The translations under genes and the position numbers were made by a program. Positions 27,012 through 34,795 of a DNA stretch of 64,000 bases are shown piece by piece. The notes below the pieces were generated by a model, which searched no databases, was not told the origin of the DNA, and was given only the letters and a program-made list of their open reading frames with translations. Position 1 is the stretch's first letter. The number at the start of each line of letters is the position of its first letter. Source of the stretch: Thermoflavimicrobium daqui (lineage in GTDB: Bacteria > Bacillota > Bacilli > Thermoactinomycetales > Thermoactinomycetaceae); NCBI RefSeq assembly GCF_003313465.1, contig NZ_KZ845670.1, forward strand, positions 62,001 through 126,000, read 5' to 3'.

Positions 27012-28820
27012 TTAAATTAAAGTTGGTATTACTTTAAATTGATCGACTTCGATCAAACCATAGTCTGTGATTTTCCATTTTGGACTTGTAATCAGTGATA
27101 AGAAAGATAAATGCATAAATGGTGCATGGAGAGTACAACCTAGTTCTGTTTCTGCCAATTGGGTAAGTTCAGCAATTTTTTCACTTAACTCTTTTCCTGT
27201 TAACTCATCGGAAATAAGTCCTCCTACACGGAGTGGTAAGTCACCGATCACTTTTCCTTCTTTGATCATGGCAAGTCCACCACCCATCGCAATCACACGA
27301 TTGACAGCGAGCACCATATCTTCATAATTAGTCCCGGTCACAATGATGTTATGAGTATCATGAGCGACCGACTCCGCCATCGCCCCTTCTTTGATACGCA
27401 TACCATGTACAAATGTTTTACCGATTTTACCACTACGACCATGACGTTCGATCATGTAGATGGGTAGAACATCACGACTAACATCAGGTTGAATAATTCC
27501 ATTCGAAACACTCATATCAAACTCAAGAGCCCCTGTTAAGTTTTGGTCTGGAATCACTTCGATCGCTCGGACACGCGCCCGATGACCACTCGCACGAATA
27601 TATAGATCCTCTACTTTTATCGGTTTACGTTTGATCGAGTTTTTCACTGTGTCAGGATAGGTATATGAAGGAATATCGATCACAAGTTCACCATGTTCTG
27701 CGACCTTTTTCCCTCTTAAATAAACAGCATCGACTCGCATTTGTTCTAAGTCACTAATGATCGCGATATCTGCATACCGACCTGGTAAAAGCGCTCCTAC
27801 ATCTTCGAAACCAAAATGGGTGGCAGGATTAATCGTAGCCATTTGAATGGCTTCGACTGGATCTACTCCTTGGGCAATCGTTCGCCGAACAATATCATTC
27901 ATATGACCGTACTTAATCAAGTCATCAGGTACCATGTCATCAGAAACCAATACCGCATTGCGAGAATCAAGTCCTTCTTCCGTGATCGCCCGGATACACT
28001 CAGCCATGTTACGTTGAGAAGAACCTTCACGCATAAAGACGGTAATTCCATATCGTAATTTTTCAACCATTTCTTCTTTCTCCGTGGTTTCGTGACAAGA
28101 TACATGACCTCCACCACTTATAATGTGAGCTGCTAAATCTTCATTATATAATCCTGGACAGTTCCCTTCGACTGTTTTGCCGATACTTTTCGCATAAGCT
28201 ACAGAGGTTAGCTGATCATCCAATACTTCAGGAGTATGCTCAAATACAGGGCGTACGTTGGCAAAGCCCTGTATTTCTCCAATTCCTTGTACATATGGAT
28301 CATTGAGTAGCTCTTCCATGTCTTTGGAAGTTACATCATAACCAGCCGTTTCCAAGCCGGGGACATCCGGAGTTAAGCAGGGAACTGTAAACAAAACATG
28401 ATTGGGTAAGGTTTTGGCTTCTTCAATCATCGCTTTCATCCCTACCACTCCTAGTACATTTCCGATTTCATGCGGGTCTGCTACCAGTGTGGTGGTTCCT
28501 GTAGGAATGGATAGTTTGGAAAACTCCGTCACTGTTAACATGGCACTTTCAAAGTGCATATGTGAATCAATAAATCCTGGACTAATAAATTTACCTTGTA
28601 CGTTTTCAATCATTGTTTTTGGACCGATTAATTTTGAAGCATCACCAACTAATAAGATTCGCTGCCCGAGAATAGCTACATCGGCTGCATAGATTTCCCG
28701 GGTAATGACATTAATGACATATCCACCTTGTAGTACAACATCCGCATATTTCCCTTCGCCTAACAATGTTTCAATTAACATTCGCCATTCGATGGCTTTT
28801 TTTATTTGCGAAGTTTTCAT
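27012..28820 (-). CDS. Adenine deaminase-family amidohydrolase
   Basis: A 602-aa member of the Ade family with matching length and domain order: N-terminal beta domain, metal-binding barrel (PGFIDSHMHFESAMLTV, ADPHEIGNV, GNCPGLYNE, ISGGGHVSCHETT, LVSDDMVPDD) and a C-terminal domain (VSHDTHNIIVTG, LPLRVGGLISD). Ade converts adenine to hypoxanthine. The barrel motif HFESAM differs from HIESSM in E. coli Ade, and operon context suggests a related heterocycle may be the substrate. It lies between the vertex protein and cyclase genes. Confidence 0.85.
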   Translation of the reverse strand: MKTSQIKKAIEWRMLIETLLGEGKYADVVLQGGYVINVITREIYAADVAILGQRILLVGDASKLIGPKTMIENVQGKFISPGFIDSHMHFESAMLTVTEFSKLSIPTGTTTLVADPHEIGNVLGVVGMKAMIEEAKTLPNHVLFTVPCLTPDVPGLETAGYDVTSKDMEELLNDPYVQGIGEIQGFANVRPVFEHTPEVLDDQLTSVAYAKSIGKTVEGNCPGLYNEDLAAHIISGGGHVSCHETTEKEEMVEKLRYGITVFMREGSSQRNMAECIRAITEEGLDSRNAVLVSDDMVPDDLIKYGHMNDIVRRTIAQGVDPVEAIQMATINPATHFGFEDVGALLPGRYADIAIISDLEQMRVDAVYLRGKKVAEHGELVIDIPSYTYPDTVKNSIKRKPIKVEDLYIRASGHRARVRAIEVIPDQNLTGALEFDMSVSNGIIQPDVSRDVLPIYMIERHGRSGKIGKTFVHGMRIKEGAMAESVAHDTHNIIVTGTNYEDMVLAVNRVIAMGGGLAMIKEGKVIGDLPLRVGGLISDELTGKELSEKIAELTQLAETELGCTLHAPFMHLSFLSLITSPKWKITDYGLIEVDQFKVIPTLI

Positions 28821-28888
28821 GATGTATCTCCTTTCTACTCCCCTTGTTAGAAACCTACCGGAACGTAATCTTCCTTCCGATATGTCTT

Positions 28889-29161
28889 TTACCCACTTAA
28901 ACCTTCTATACTATCAATAATTCCGACAATAGCGGCATCACAAGGAGCTTCCGGTTTGGACATCGCTCTTGCAGCAACGCTTCCTGTTACAAAAATGACT
29001 AATTCTCCGATCCCCGCCCCAACCGTATCAACTGCAATAATTGGCTGACCAATTAAGCTACCATCCATAGAAATGGGCTGTGTAATCAGTAATTTTGTTC
29101 CGACCAATCGTTCATCTTTTCTTGTGGCAATCGCTAGTCCAATCACTTTTCCCATTTGCAT
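28889..29161 (-). CDS. BMC-P pentameric vertex protein (EutN/CcmL family)
   Basis: A 90-aa EutN/CcmL domain: MGKVIGLAIATRKDERLVGTKLL, then VDTVGAGIGELVIFVTGSVAARA and AAIVGIIDSI. Pentamers cap the twelve vertices of microcompartment shells. It is the only vertex protein seen in the window. It lies 12 bp from the flavoprotein-like gene upstream and 68 bp from the adenine-deaminase-family gene. Confidence 0.93.
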   Translation of the reverse strand: MQMGKVIGLAIATRKDERLVGTKLLITQPISMDGSLIGQPIIAVDTVGAGIGELVIFVTGSVAARAMSKPEAPCDAAIVGIIDSIEGLSG

Positions 29162-29173
29162 AAGATCTTCCCC

Positions 29174-29908
29174 TTATTTTCGAATAATTTGGATGTAGCT
29201 TTCGGCAGCTAAATCGGCAGCCAATGGAGTGACAAGTGTACTCTTTCCAATGATTAGGCTATTCTGATGGTCTAACCGTGCTTGACGAATATCTTCACTG
29301 GTTAATACTTGTTTCTTCGAATAAGTATCACTGTTTAACCATTCTTCAATTTGACTTACCTCGATGAGCGAAATTCCTAAATTACGTAACTGATCCAACT
29401 GTCTACGCATCTGCTGTTTTAAAAGGGGAGGGGATGATATCCTGCGATCTCCCCCTTTAGTGTGATTCGAATCGATTGCCATGTTTACAGCTGCTACTTG
29501 TTTTCCAGATAAAAGCGCCCATAGGATGAGCTGTACAAAAGGATGATCATCTTCTAATTGAACTAATTTAGAGATCAACGAAAATGATAAGACAGGAATA
29601 AGTAAATGACTAAATCGATTTTTGCTTTCCTCAAACCAATTCATCATCCATAGTGGATCTTCCATTTTCAATGGAGTAACGCTCAAATTCCACTCCGTAG
29701 ATATCCTCGCATATTGATCAGACCAAATCTCTAAGCAAGCTTTCTCTTTTTTTACTGCTTCAAGAGCTTGGAGTCCTTGCTCAAGCCCAGTGATATGATA
29801 AGTAAGCAGTGCTAAAACCTTGGGTATTCTTACTACCTCATGCTCTCGACCACGGTAATATAATTGAAGTAAAATTTCCCGAAACAACGTATTTCCTGTC
29901 ATATTCAT
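29174..29908 (-). CDS. Microcompartment-associated flavoprotein-like protein
   Basis: A 244-aa protein of uncertain family. Residues about 25-155 look like a degenerate flavoprotein (PF02441-type) Rossmann fold: VLALLTYHITGLEQGLQALEAV, then LLIPVLSFSLISKLVQLEDDHPFVQLILWALLSGKQVAAVNMAID. The C-terminal segment (LTSEDIRQARLDHQNSLIIGKSTLVTPLAADLAAES) resembles a motif I associate with other microcompartment-locus proteins. The N-terminal helix (TLFREILLQLYYRG) could be an encapsulation peptide. It sits between a BMC-H and the BMC-P gene. Confidence 0.5.
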   Translation of the reverse strand: MNMTGNTLFREILLQLYYRGREHEVVRIPKVLALLTYHITGLEQGLQALEAVKKEKACLEIWSDQYARISTEWNLSVTPLKMEDPLWMMNWFEESKNRFSHLLIPVLSFSLISKLVQLEDDHPFVQLILWALLSGKQVAAVNMAIDSNHTKGGDRRISSPPLLKQQMRRQLDQLRNLGISLIEVSQIEEWLNSDTYSKKQVLTSEDIRQARLDHQNSLIIGKSTLVTPLAADLAAESYIQIIRK

Positions 29909-29916
29909 TGTTTAGA

Positions 29917-30198
29917 TCATTCTTTTCCTTTGCTTAGGAGCGCTCTTTCTACTTCAGTATGAGGACGTGGAATGACATGTACGGATACTAATTCTCCAAC
30001 ACGGCTAGCCGCACTAGCTCCAGCATCTGTTGCTGCTTTAACTGCTCCAACATCTCCTCTTACCATCACTGTTACCAAACCAAAACCAATTTTTTCATAA
30101 CCACAAATTTGCACATTGGCCGCTTTTACCATGGCATCGGCTGCTTCAATCGCTCCTACTAAACCCTTAGTTTCAATTAAACCTAATGCTTCACTCAT
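29917..30198 (-). CDS. BMC-H hexameric shell protein
   Basis: A 93-aa canonical BMC domain: [58 protein letters not shown], ending in [11 protein letters not shown]. The pore loop is Gly-Phe-Gly, giving a narrow, partly aromatic hexamer pore. It forms facets of the microcompartment shell. It is preceded by a 126-bp gap, the largest within the shell-gene block. Confidence 0.95.
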   Translation of the reverse strand: MSEALGLIETKGLVGAIEAADAMVKAANVQICGYEKIGFGLVTVMVRGDVGAVKAATDAGASAASRVGELVSVHVIPRPHTEVERALLSKGKE

Positions 30199-30324
30199 TT
30201 TTAGTCCTCCCTTGTTATTGGATCAATGAATGATCCGTTGTCATGTTTTACATAAAAATGGGCTTTTACCTAAGGCATATTTTTCAGTAGACTGATGGTG
30301 TCAGGAAAAGTATTCGGACATCCT

Positions 30325-30798
30325 CTATTTACTCTTATTACTTCTATTTCTTTTCTTTTTGACTTCACCCGATGGGTCTTTTTCCGCTTTAGCAAGATCC
30401 TCTTTTTCTACAGAGGGATCGTCTATATTTTCCGTTTTCAACTCTTCGTTTGGCTCTGCTACTTCTTTAGTTTCTTCTACATCTACTTCTTCTTTTTTCT
30501 CTTTCATGAGAAACTGGGAAACAATTTTATCGCTTACTTCATTATGTGCTCGAGGGATTACATGAGCAGAAACGACTTTACCCACTTGCTCCCCTACCTC
30601 CTTACCAGCTTGTACTGCAGCAGTGACTGCAGCAACATCGCCACTTAAGTGAATGGTCACCCCTAAGGCTTGACCTACACCAATAATCCGTTCCATACCG
30701 ACTAACGTTACATTGGCTGCTTTTAAAGCGGCGTCGGCTGCGGAAATCGCCGTTGTATAACCGATCGTTTCAATGAGTCCTAAAGCTTGTTGGTTCAT
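30325..30798 (-). CDS. BMC-H shell protein with long charged C-terminal tail and enlarged pore loop
   Basis: A 157-aa protein. Residues 1-97 are a BMC domain (ALGLIETIGYTTAISAADAALKAANVTLVGMERI ... HVIPRAHNEVSDK). Where the other two BMC-H proteins have a short pore loop (GFG, GSG), this one reads IIGVGQALG, about four residues longer. A 55-residue tail follows that is strongly acidic (EEVDVEETKEVAEPNEEL) and ends in a basic cluster (VKKKRNRSNKSK). Tailed BMC-H proteins such as PduK and EutK are known. The tail may bind cargo or nucleic acid; this is inference. Confidence 0.92.
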   Translation of the reverse strand: MNQQALGLIETIGYTTAISAADAALKAANVTLVGMERIIGVGQALGVTIHLSGDVAAVTAAVQAGKEVGEQVGKVVSAHVIPRAHNEVSDKIVSQFLMKEKKEEVDVEETKEVAEPNEELKTENIDDPSVEKEDLAKAEKDPSGEVKKKRNRSNKSK

Positions 30799-30814
30799 CT
30801 TACCCTCCCCTTAA

Positions 30815-31789
30815 TTAGTCTGCAATCAGTCTGTCTGCTTCTTGTTTCAATGAGGTGATCATATTTTTAATTACTTCTTGTTCACCTTGGATCAAGAGAT
30901 AATTGGATTCAATCCGAAAGCGCAATGAAGAGGGGCGTTTTTGCTTAAACAGCCGGTCCATCAGCCCGACTCCATGGAAAACATTGATTCCATCAAGTAC
31001 AGCCACTGCTTCTTGGTTTTGCAGTCTAAGACTTTGAACTAAGAAGCGAGTCGGTGTCGGTTGAAAATAAGATGTGACTCCTTGAATGACCCGACGGTTT
31101 AGCCTTAGATAAATTTCTTTTACAACCTTTTGAATTTCCTGTGCATGACTACCTACCACTCGAAAGACAAATGGGAATTCATCAGTTTGGCAACTTTCCG
31201 TATTATAAGCCAATTGCGGGAATTCCTTCATAACTTCATCAATATAAAAAAGTTGTCCTGGCGAAAAGCAACTAACCGCTACAATTCCTACAGCATCGCT
31301 CTTTTTTTCTTTCATTTGGAGGTAAGAAGCTAAACTTTCTTCCAGTTGTGGGAAGAACCATACAATACTTCCATCTCTCGTTTTTCCAATAAATTGCGCT
31401 ATATCTGTTGAAGCTTGAGCAGAAATTTTGCCCCCGATAGACTGTGAAAGTGAAAGTTTTTGTAAAGGAGATAGTGCTTTTTCTACCAAAGATCCTGGAA
31501 CTTGATTTGGCTTTTTCTCTAGGACAGATGAAATCATTTGGTTCGTAGATGGTGCTGAAACCGTATTTGATGAGAGTCGATTTAAAGTTTGGGTTGCACC
31601 TTTTGATACTGATCCCGAACCATTTGCCAGTGGTGATAAACGCTGCTTGATCTTTTCTTTCTGATAGTTAGGTCGTTGAATATTAGGAAGCTGATTACCC
31701 TGCTTGCTTTGCCCTAGTGATGGAGAAGTAGCATTTGATTCATTTTTTCCTAAAATGCCATTTACGAGATTTCTCATAAAATCTGACAA
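30815..31789 (-). CDS. Unrecognised microcompartment-operon protein, possible scaffold with degenerate shell-like domains
   Basis: A 324-aa protein I do not recognise. Residues 1-14 (MSDFMRNLVNGILG) could form an amphipathic helix like an encapsulation peptide. Residues 15-110 are a Ser/Asn/Gln/Pro-rich, probably disordered linker. Residues about 145-324 hold two segments of similar design: AVGIVAVSCFSPGQLFYIDEVMKEF ... VVGSHAQEIQKVVKEIYLRL, then AVAVLDGINVFHGVGLMDRLFK ... LLIQGEQEVIKNMITSLKQEA. These resemble the strand-helix-strand-helix order of permuted BMC domains, without the usual motifs. It lies 16-18 bp from a BMC-H gene on each side. Confidence 0.55.
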   Translation of the reverse strand: MSDFMRNLVNGILGKNESNATSPSLGQSKQGNQLPNIQRPNYQKEKIKQRLSPLANGSGSVSKGATQTLNRLSSNTVSAPSTNQMISSVLEKKPNQVPGSLVEKALSPLQKLSLSQSIGGKISAQASTDIAQFIGKTRDGSIVWFFPQLEESLASYLQMKEKKSDAVGIVAVSCFSPGQLFYIDEVMKEFPQLAYNTESCQTDEFPFVFRVVGSHAQEIQKVVKEIYLRLNRRVIQGVTSYFQPTPTRFLVQSLRLQNQEAVAVLDGINVFHGVGLMDRLFKQKRPSSLRFRIESNYLLIQGEQEVIKNMITSLKQEADRLIAD

Positions 31790-31807
31790 TCTAAGTCACC
31801 TCCATTC

Positions 31808-32077
31808 CTACAGTGTAAATGCGAGTGCTAGTTCAGGATGTGGGTGTGGAATCACATTGCTGGATACTAGCTCTCCGCCCGTCACGGTGTAAACTTGTTT
31901 TCCAGCCTCAACTGCTGCGGTTACGGCTGCTACATCTCCTTCAACAATCACTGTGACTAAGCCAGATCCTACTCTTTTCAAGTCAATCATTCGTACATTG
32001 GCTGCCTTACACATCGTATCCAGTGCTTCAATAGCCACAACCAAACCCCTTGTCTCCACCAAGCCAATGGCTTGCAT
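31808..32077 (-). CDS. BMC-H hexameric shell protein
   Basis: An 89-aa minimal BMC domain (AIGLVETRGLVVAIEALDTMCKAANVRMIDLKRVGSGLVTVIVEGDVAAVTAAV ... NVIPHPHPEL). The pore loop is Gly-Ser-Gly, the most common type for polar metabolites. It begins 30 bp after ubiD and is the first shell gene in the operon. Confidence 0.95.
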   Translation of the reverse strand: MQAIGLVETRGLVVAIEALDTMCKAANVRMIDLKRVGSGLVTVIVEGDVAAVTAAVEAGKQVYTVTGGELVSSNVIPHPHPELALAFTL

Positions 32078-32106
32078 AAAAATCCCCCTTTAGTGCGTTT
32101 AAAAAT

Positions 32107-33447
32107 CTATAAATACTCTTTCAGATCAATTGGCCCCCATGGAATCGACTTCCGTTTAAATTCTTCAGCAGCATGTAGTGGATAAGTCGCATCAATACCC
32201 ATTTTGGCTGACACACCGCGTAAGTTATGCGAAGCCTCTAGCGGAGAACCTTTGGCACCTGGAACGATAAAAATATCCTGATCAGCTTGTACACGTGTAG
32301 CAATCGCCCACTCTACATCATTCGGGTCCCAGATATTCACATCATCATTGACGACGACGACGTGTTTTAAGTCTTTATCACTAGCAAAGGCTGCTAAACA
32401 AGCTTGTTTTCCATCCCCTTCATGACGCTTCTGAATCTGAATCACAGCATGACAACGTGATGCACCATTTAAGGTAACTACACAATCTTTGATTCCAGGA
32501 ACAACCTGACGAACTGTACTGAGCAAGGTAGCTTCTCTGACGATAGCCATGGGTAGTAATTCTTCATGACTTGAAGGATGGATCGTTTGCCAAATGGGGT
32601 TGTTCCGATAGGTTACTGCAGAAATTTCAATCACAGGTTGCGGAGCTTGTTTTCCGTAGTAGCCTGCCAACTCTCCAAACGGCCCTTCAATTTCGCGAGT
32701 GTGAGGTAACATTCGCCCTTCAAAGACCACTTCGGCTTCAGCTAAAACCTCGAGATCAACCGTTTTACATTTCACAACATCAAGTGATTTGCCAATCAAG
32801 GCACCCGCGATATCAAACTTATCTGTATGATACAAATGTGTGCTTACCTGCGAGCTAAGTACAACTGCTGGAACGACTCCAAACATGACAGCAATTTCCA
32901 TCGGCTCATTTTGCTGTTCATAGAAGTAGTATTGATCATTTAGTTCAGGAGAAGTAATTAGGATATTCGTACGATTCCCGCCGATAAAGCGCATCCGACG
33001 AATTGAAGTATAACGTTTATTTCCTGCGATATCCTTAACGACAAGCACTCCAGCAACGTAATACTTACCAAAGTCAAGCTCATGATATCGACAGAGAGGA
33101 AATAACATTTCAAGATCGTGGGGGTCTAAAATAACATTTTCATGGACAGGCCCCGTTGATACTCGGTTAGTGGAAAGTGGGTTTACCACCGATTCGATTA
33201 ATTTGGGAACCAACTCAGAACCCGTTGATAGCCCCATACTATCAGCTACCAACTCACGATCCCCACCAAACCCTGCAATCATCGGTACTTGTGAACCTTT
33301 TACTTTTTCAAAGTACATGGGCTGTCTTCCCTGAAGATGATTCACTACTGCTCCTAGTTCAAAATCGGGATCGACTTCCTTCTTGATTTTCATTAACTTA
33401 CCTGTTTGACTCCAATAGTCGATTAGTTCTCTTATATTTGTAATCAT
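32107..33447 (-). CDS. ubiD: UbiD-family prenylated-FMN-dependent decarboxylase
   Basis: A 446-aa UbiD fold. Conserved features include SIRRMRFIGGNRTNILITSPELND and the catalytic Glu/prFMN region HTREIEGPFGELAGYYG. UbiD enzymes reversibly decarboxylate aromatic, heteroaromatic or alpha,beta-unsaturated acids. The gene starts 1 bp after ubiX, which makes the cofactor. Inside a microcompartment operon with ring-opening hydrolases, an unsaturated or heteroaromatic acid is a likely substrate; which one cannot be read from sequence. Confidence 0.9.
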   Translation of the reverse strand: MITNIRELIDYWSQTGKLMKIKKEVDPDFELGAVVNHLQGRQPMYFEKVKGSQVPMIAGFGGDRELVADSMGLSTGSELVPKLIESVVNPLSTNRVSTGPVHENVILDPHDLEMLFPLCRYHELDFGKYYVAGVLVVKDIAGNKRYTSIRRMRFIGGNRTNILITSPELNDQYYFYEQQNEPMEIAVMFGVVPAVVLSSQVSTHLYHTDKFDIAGALIGKSLDVVKCKTVDLEVLAEAEVVFEGRMLPHTREIEGPFGELAGYYGKQAPQPVIEISAVTYRNNPIWQTIHPSSHEELLPMAIVREATLLSTVRQVVPGIKDCVVTLNGASRCHAVIQIQKRHEGDGKQACLAAFASDKDLKHVVVVNDDVNIWDPNDVEWAIATRVQADQDIFIVPGAKGSPLEASHNLRGVSAKMGIDATYPLHAAEEFKRKSIPWGPIDLKEYL

Positions 33448-33448
33448 C

Positions 33449-34006
33449 TCAATGTTTTTCTCCCCACCTTGCTATAAATTCATGTTCAATATCTAATGCG
33501 TCTAAAATACGCCCCACGACAAAGTTAACTAACTCCCATATTTCTTTAGGACGCTGATAAAAGCCAGGTGAAGCGGGCAAAATCATCGAACCAGCTTGTG
33601 CTAATTTGGTCATATTCTCCAAATGAATGAGGCTTAATGGTGTTTCACGCGGTACTACCACCAGCTTTCTTCGCTCTTTGAGTACGACACTTGCTGTACG
33701 GCTTAACAAGGTATCTCCCACACCATGAGCAATAGCACCTAAGGTATTCATCGAGCAGGGTACAATCACCATGCCATCTGTTTTAAAAGAACCGCTAGCC
33801 GTAGGAGCAAATAAGTTTTTATTGCTTAAAATCGTAGCGTACTGCTTTAACTGCTCTATGGTTACACCTGTTTCAAATTCGAGAACTTTCTCACCCATTT
33901 GTGTGGTAATGACATAGGTTTCTACACCTAACTCATATAAAGCACGAATTAGAGTATAGCCATACACTGAACCACTCGCTCCAGTTATTCCGACTACAAT
34001 TCTCAT
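33449..34006 (-). CDS. ubiX: Flavin prenyltransferase UbiX
   Basis: A 185-aa UbiX/Pad1 flavoprotein: VVGITGASGSVYGYTLIRAL, GSFKTDGMVIVPCSMNTLGAIAHGVGDTLLSRTASVVLKERRKLVVVPRETPLSLIHLENM, ASPGFYQRP. It prenylates FMN to prFMN, the cofactor of UbiD encoded directly downstream. Pairing in the operon is strong evidence that UbiD is active. Confidence 0.93.
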   Translation of the reverse strand: MRIVVGITGASGSVYGYTLIRALYELGVETYVITTQMGEKVLEFETGVTIEQLKQYATILSNKNLFAPTASGSFKTDGMVIVPCSMNTLGAIAHGVGDTLLSRTASVVLKERRKLVVVPRETPLSLIHLENMTKLAQAGSMILPASPGFYQRPKEIWELVNFVVGRILDALDIEHEFIARWGEKH

Positions 34007-34027
34007 AGCTATGCTCCTTTGTAATCA

Positions 34028-34052
34028 GACGGTTCGGAAGATCCGAACCGTC
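34028..34052. promoter_or_regulatory. Perfect GC-rich hairpin in the cysteine hydrolase-ubiX intercistronic gap
   Basis: GACGGTTCGGA/TCCGAACCGTC is an 11-bp stem with a 3-nt loop and no U-tail in the operon direction, 22 nt before the ubiX start. It is more GC-rich than its surroundings. It may be a processing or mRNA-stability element; not a terminator. Confidence 0.5.
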
Positions 34053-34070
34053 CACTAGTACATCTTCTCT

Positions 34071-34640
34071 TTATTTACCGATTTTTTCTAACATTAATTT
34101 TTTATACTCTTCTGTACTAAATACTTCTCCAAATATACCGATGTCGCGAAGTCCAGATTCATGCATATCATTTGTTTGAGATGCACATGCATCGCTGATT
34201 GCGATTACATTATAACCGTGGTAGAGAGCATCAGAGCCGGTGCTACGTACACAAACATTGGTCCATACGCCAGTGAGCACAACTGTATCAATTCCTTCTT
34301 CACGTAAGAAAAGATCCATATCAGTATAAGAAAAAGCACTGTGACGTCGTTTTTGTATGATATAGTCACCTTTATCTTCTTCAGGCTGTAATTCAGGGAT
34401 AAAGTCAGCTCCCCAAGTACCACGAATTGCATGTACAGGGCGTACGCGGAAATCCGCATCATTTTTACGGTGCCATTCTTGCACATGGATGACTTGAATA
34501 TCGTTCTCATGACAGAAATCGATTAGCTCACGGATTTTCGATACGATTTTTTCGCCATTTTCACAGCGTAGTGTTGCTTTTTCACCAATAAAATCATTTA
34601 ACATATCAATAATTACGAGTGCGTGTTTATTTCCTCTCAT
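34071..34640 (-). CDS. Isochorismatase-fold cysteine hydrolase
   Basis: A 189-aa cysteine hydrolase: ALVIIDMLNDFI (catalytic Asp), RRHSAFSYTDMDLFLREEGIDTVVLTGVWTNVCVRSTGSDALYHGY with the catalytic Cys in TNVCVRST and a Lys in the KR segment, and ISDACAS. Relatives hydrolyse nicotinamide, biuret, ureidoacrylate or N-carbamoylsarcosine. The frame runs 24 bp further upstream, but GGAGG before the ATG at 34640 decides the start. It is probably an amide or carbamoyl hydrolase acting after ring opening. Confidence 0.87.
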   Translation of the reverse strand: MRGNKHALVIIDMLNDFIGEKATLRCENGEKIVSKIRELIDFCHENDIQVIHVQEWHRKNDADFRVRPVHAIRGTWGADFIPELQPEEDKGDYIIQKRRHSAFSYTDMDLFLREEGIDTVVLTGVWTNVCVRSTGSDALYHGYNVIAISDACASQTNDMHESGLRDIGIFGEVFSTEEYKKLMLEKIGK

Positions 34641-34795
34641 GGATTCATACCTCCAGCAAGTCAAATATTTGATTTGTAATTCAATTGGATTTATATTTTG
34701 AACAATGAGCGATTCCGAGCCAATAGCTATTCGATTTGGATAAGCTCATCAGTAGCTCATTTTAATTTCGCAGACATTGATTTCAATTAGGTATA

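Noticed and set aside
34071-34640. Reading the cysteine hydrolase as RutB and the operon as a Rut pyrimidine pathway
   Set aside because: No RutA flavin oxygenase, RutC, RutD or RutF genes are present; the fold alone does not fix the substrate.
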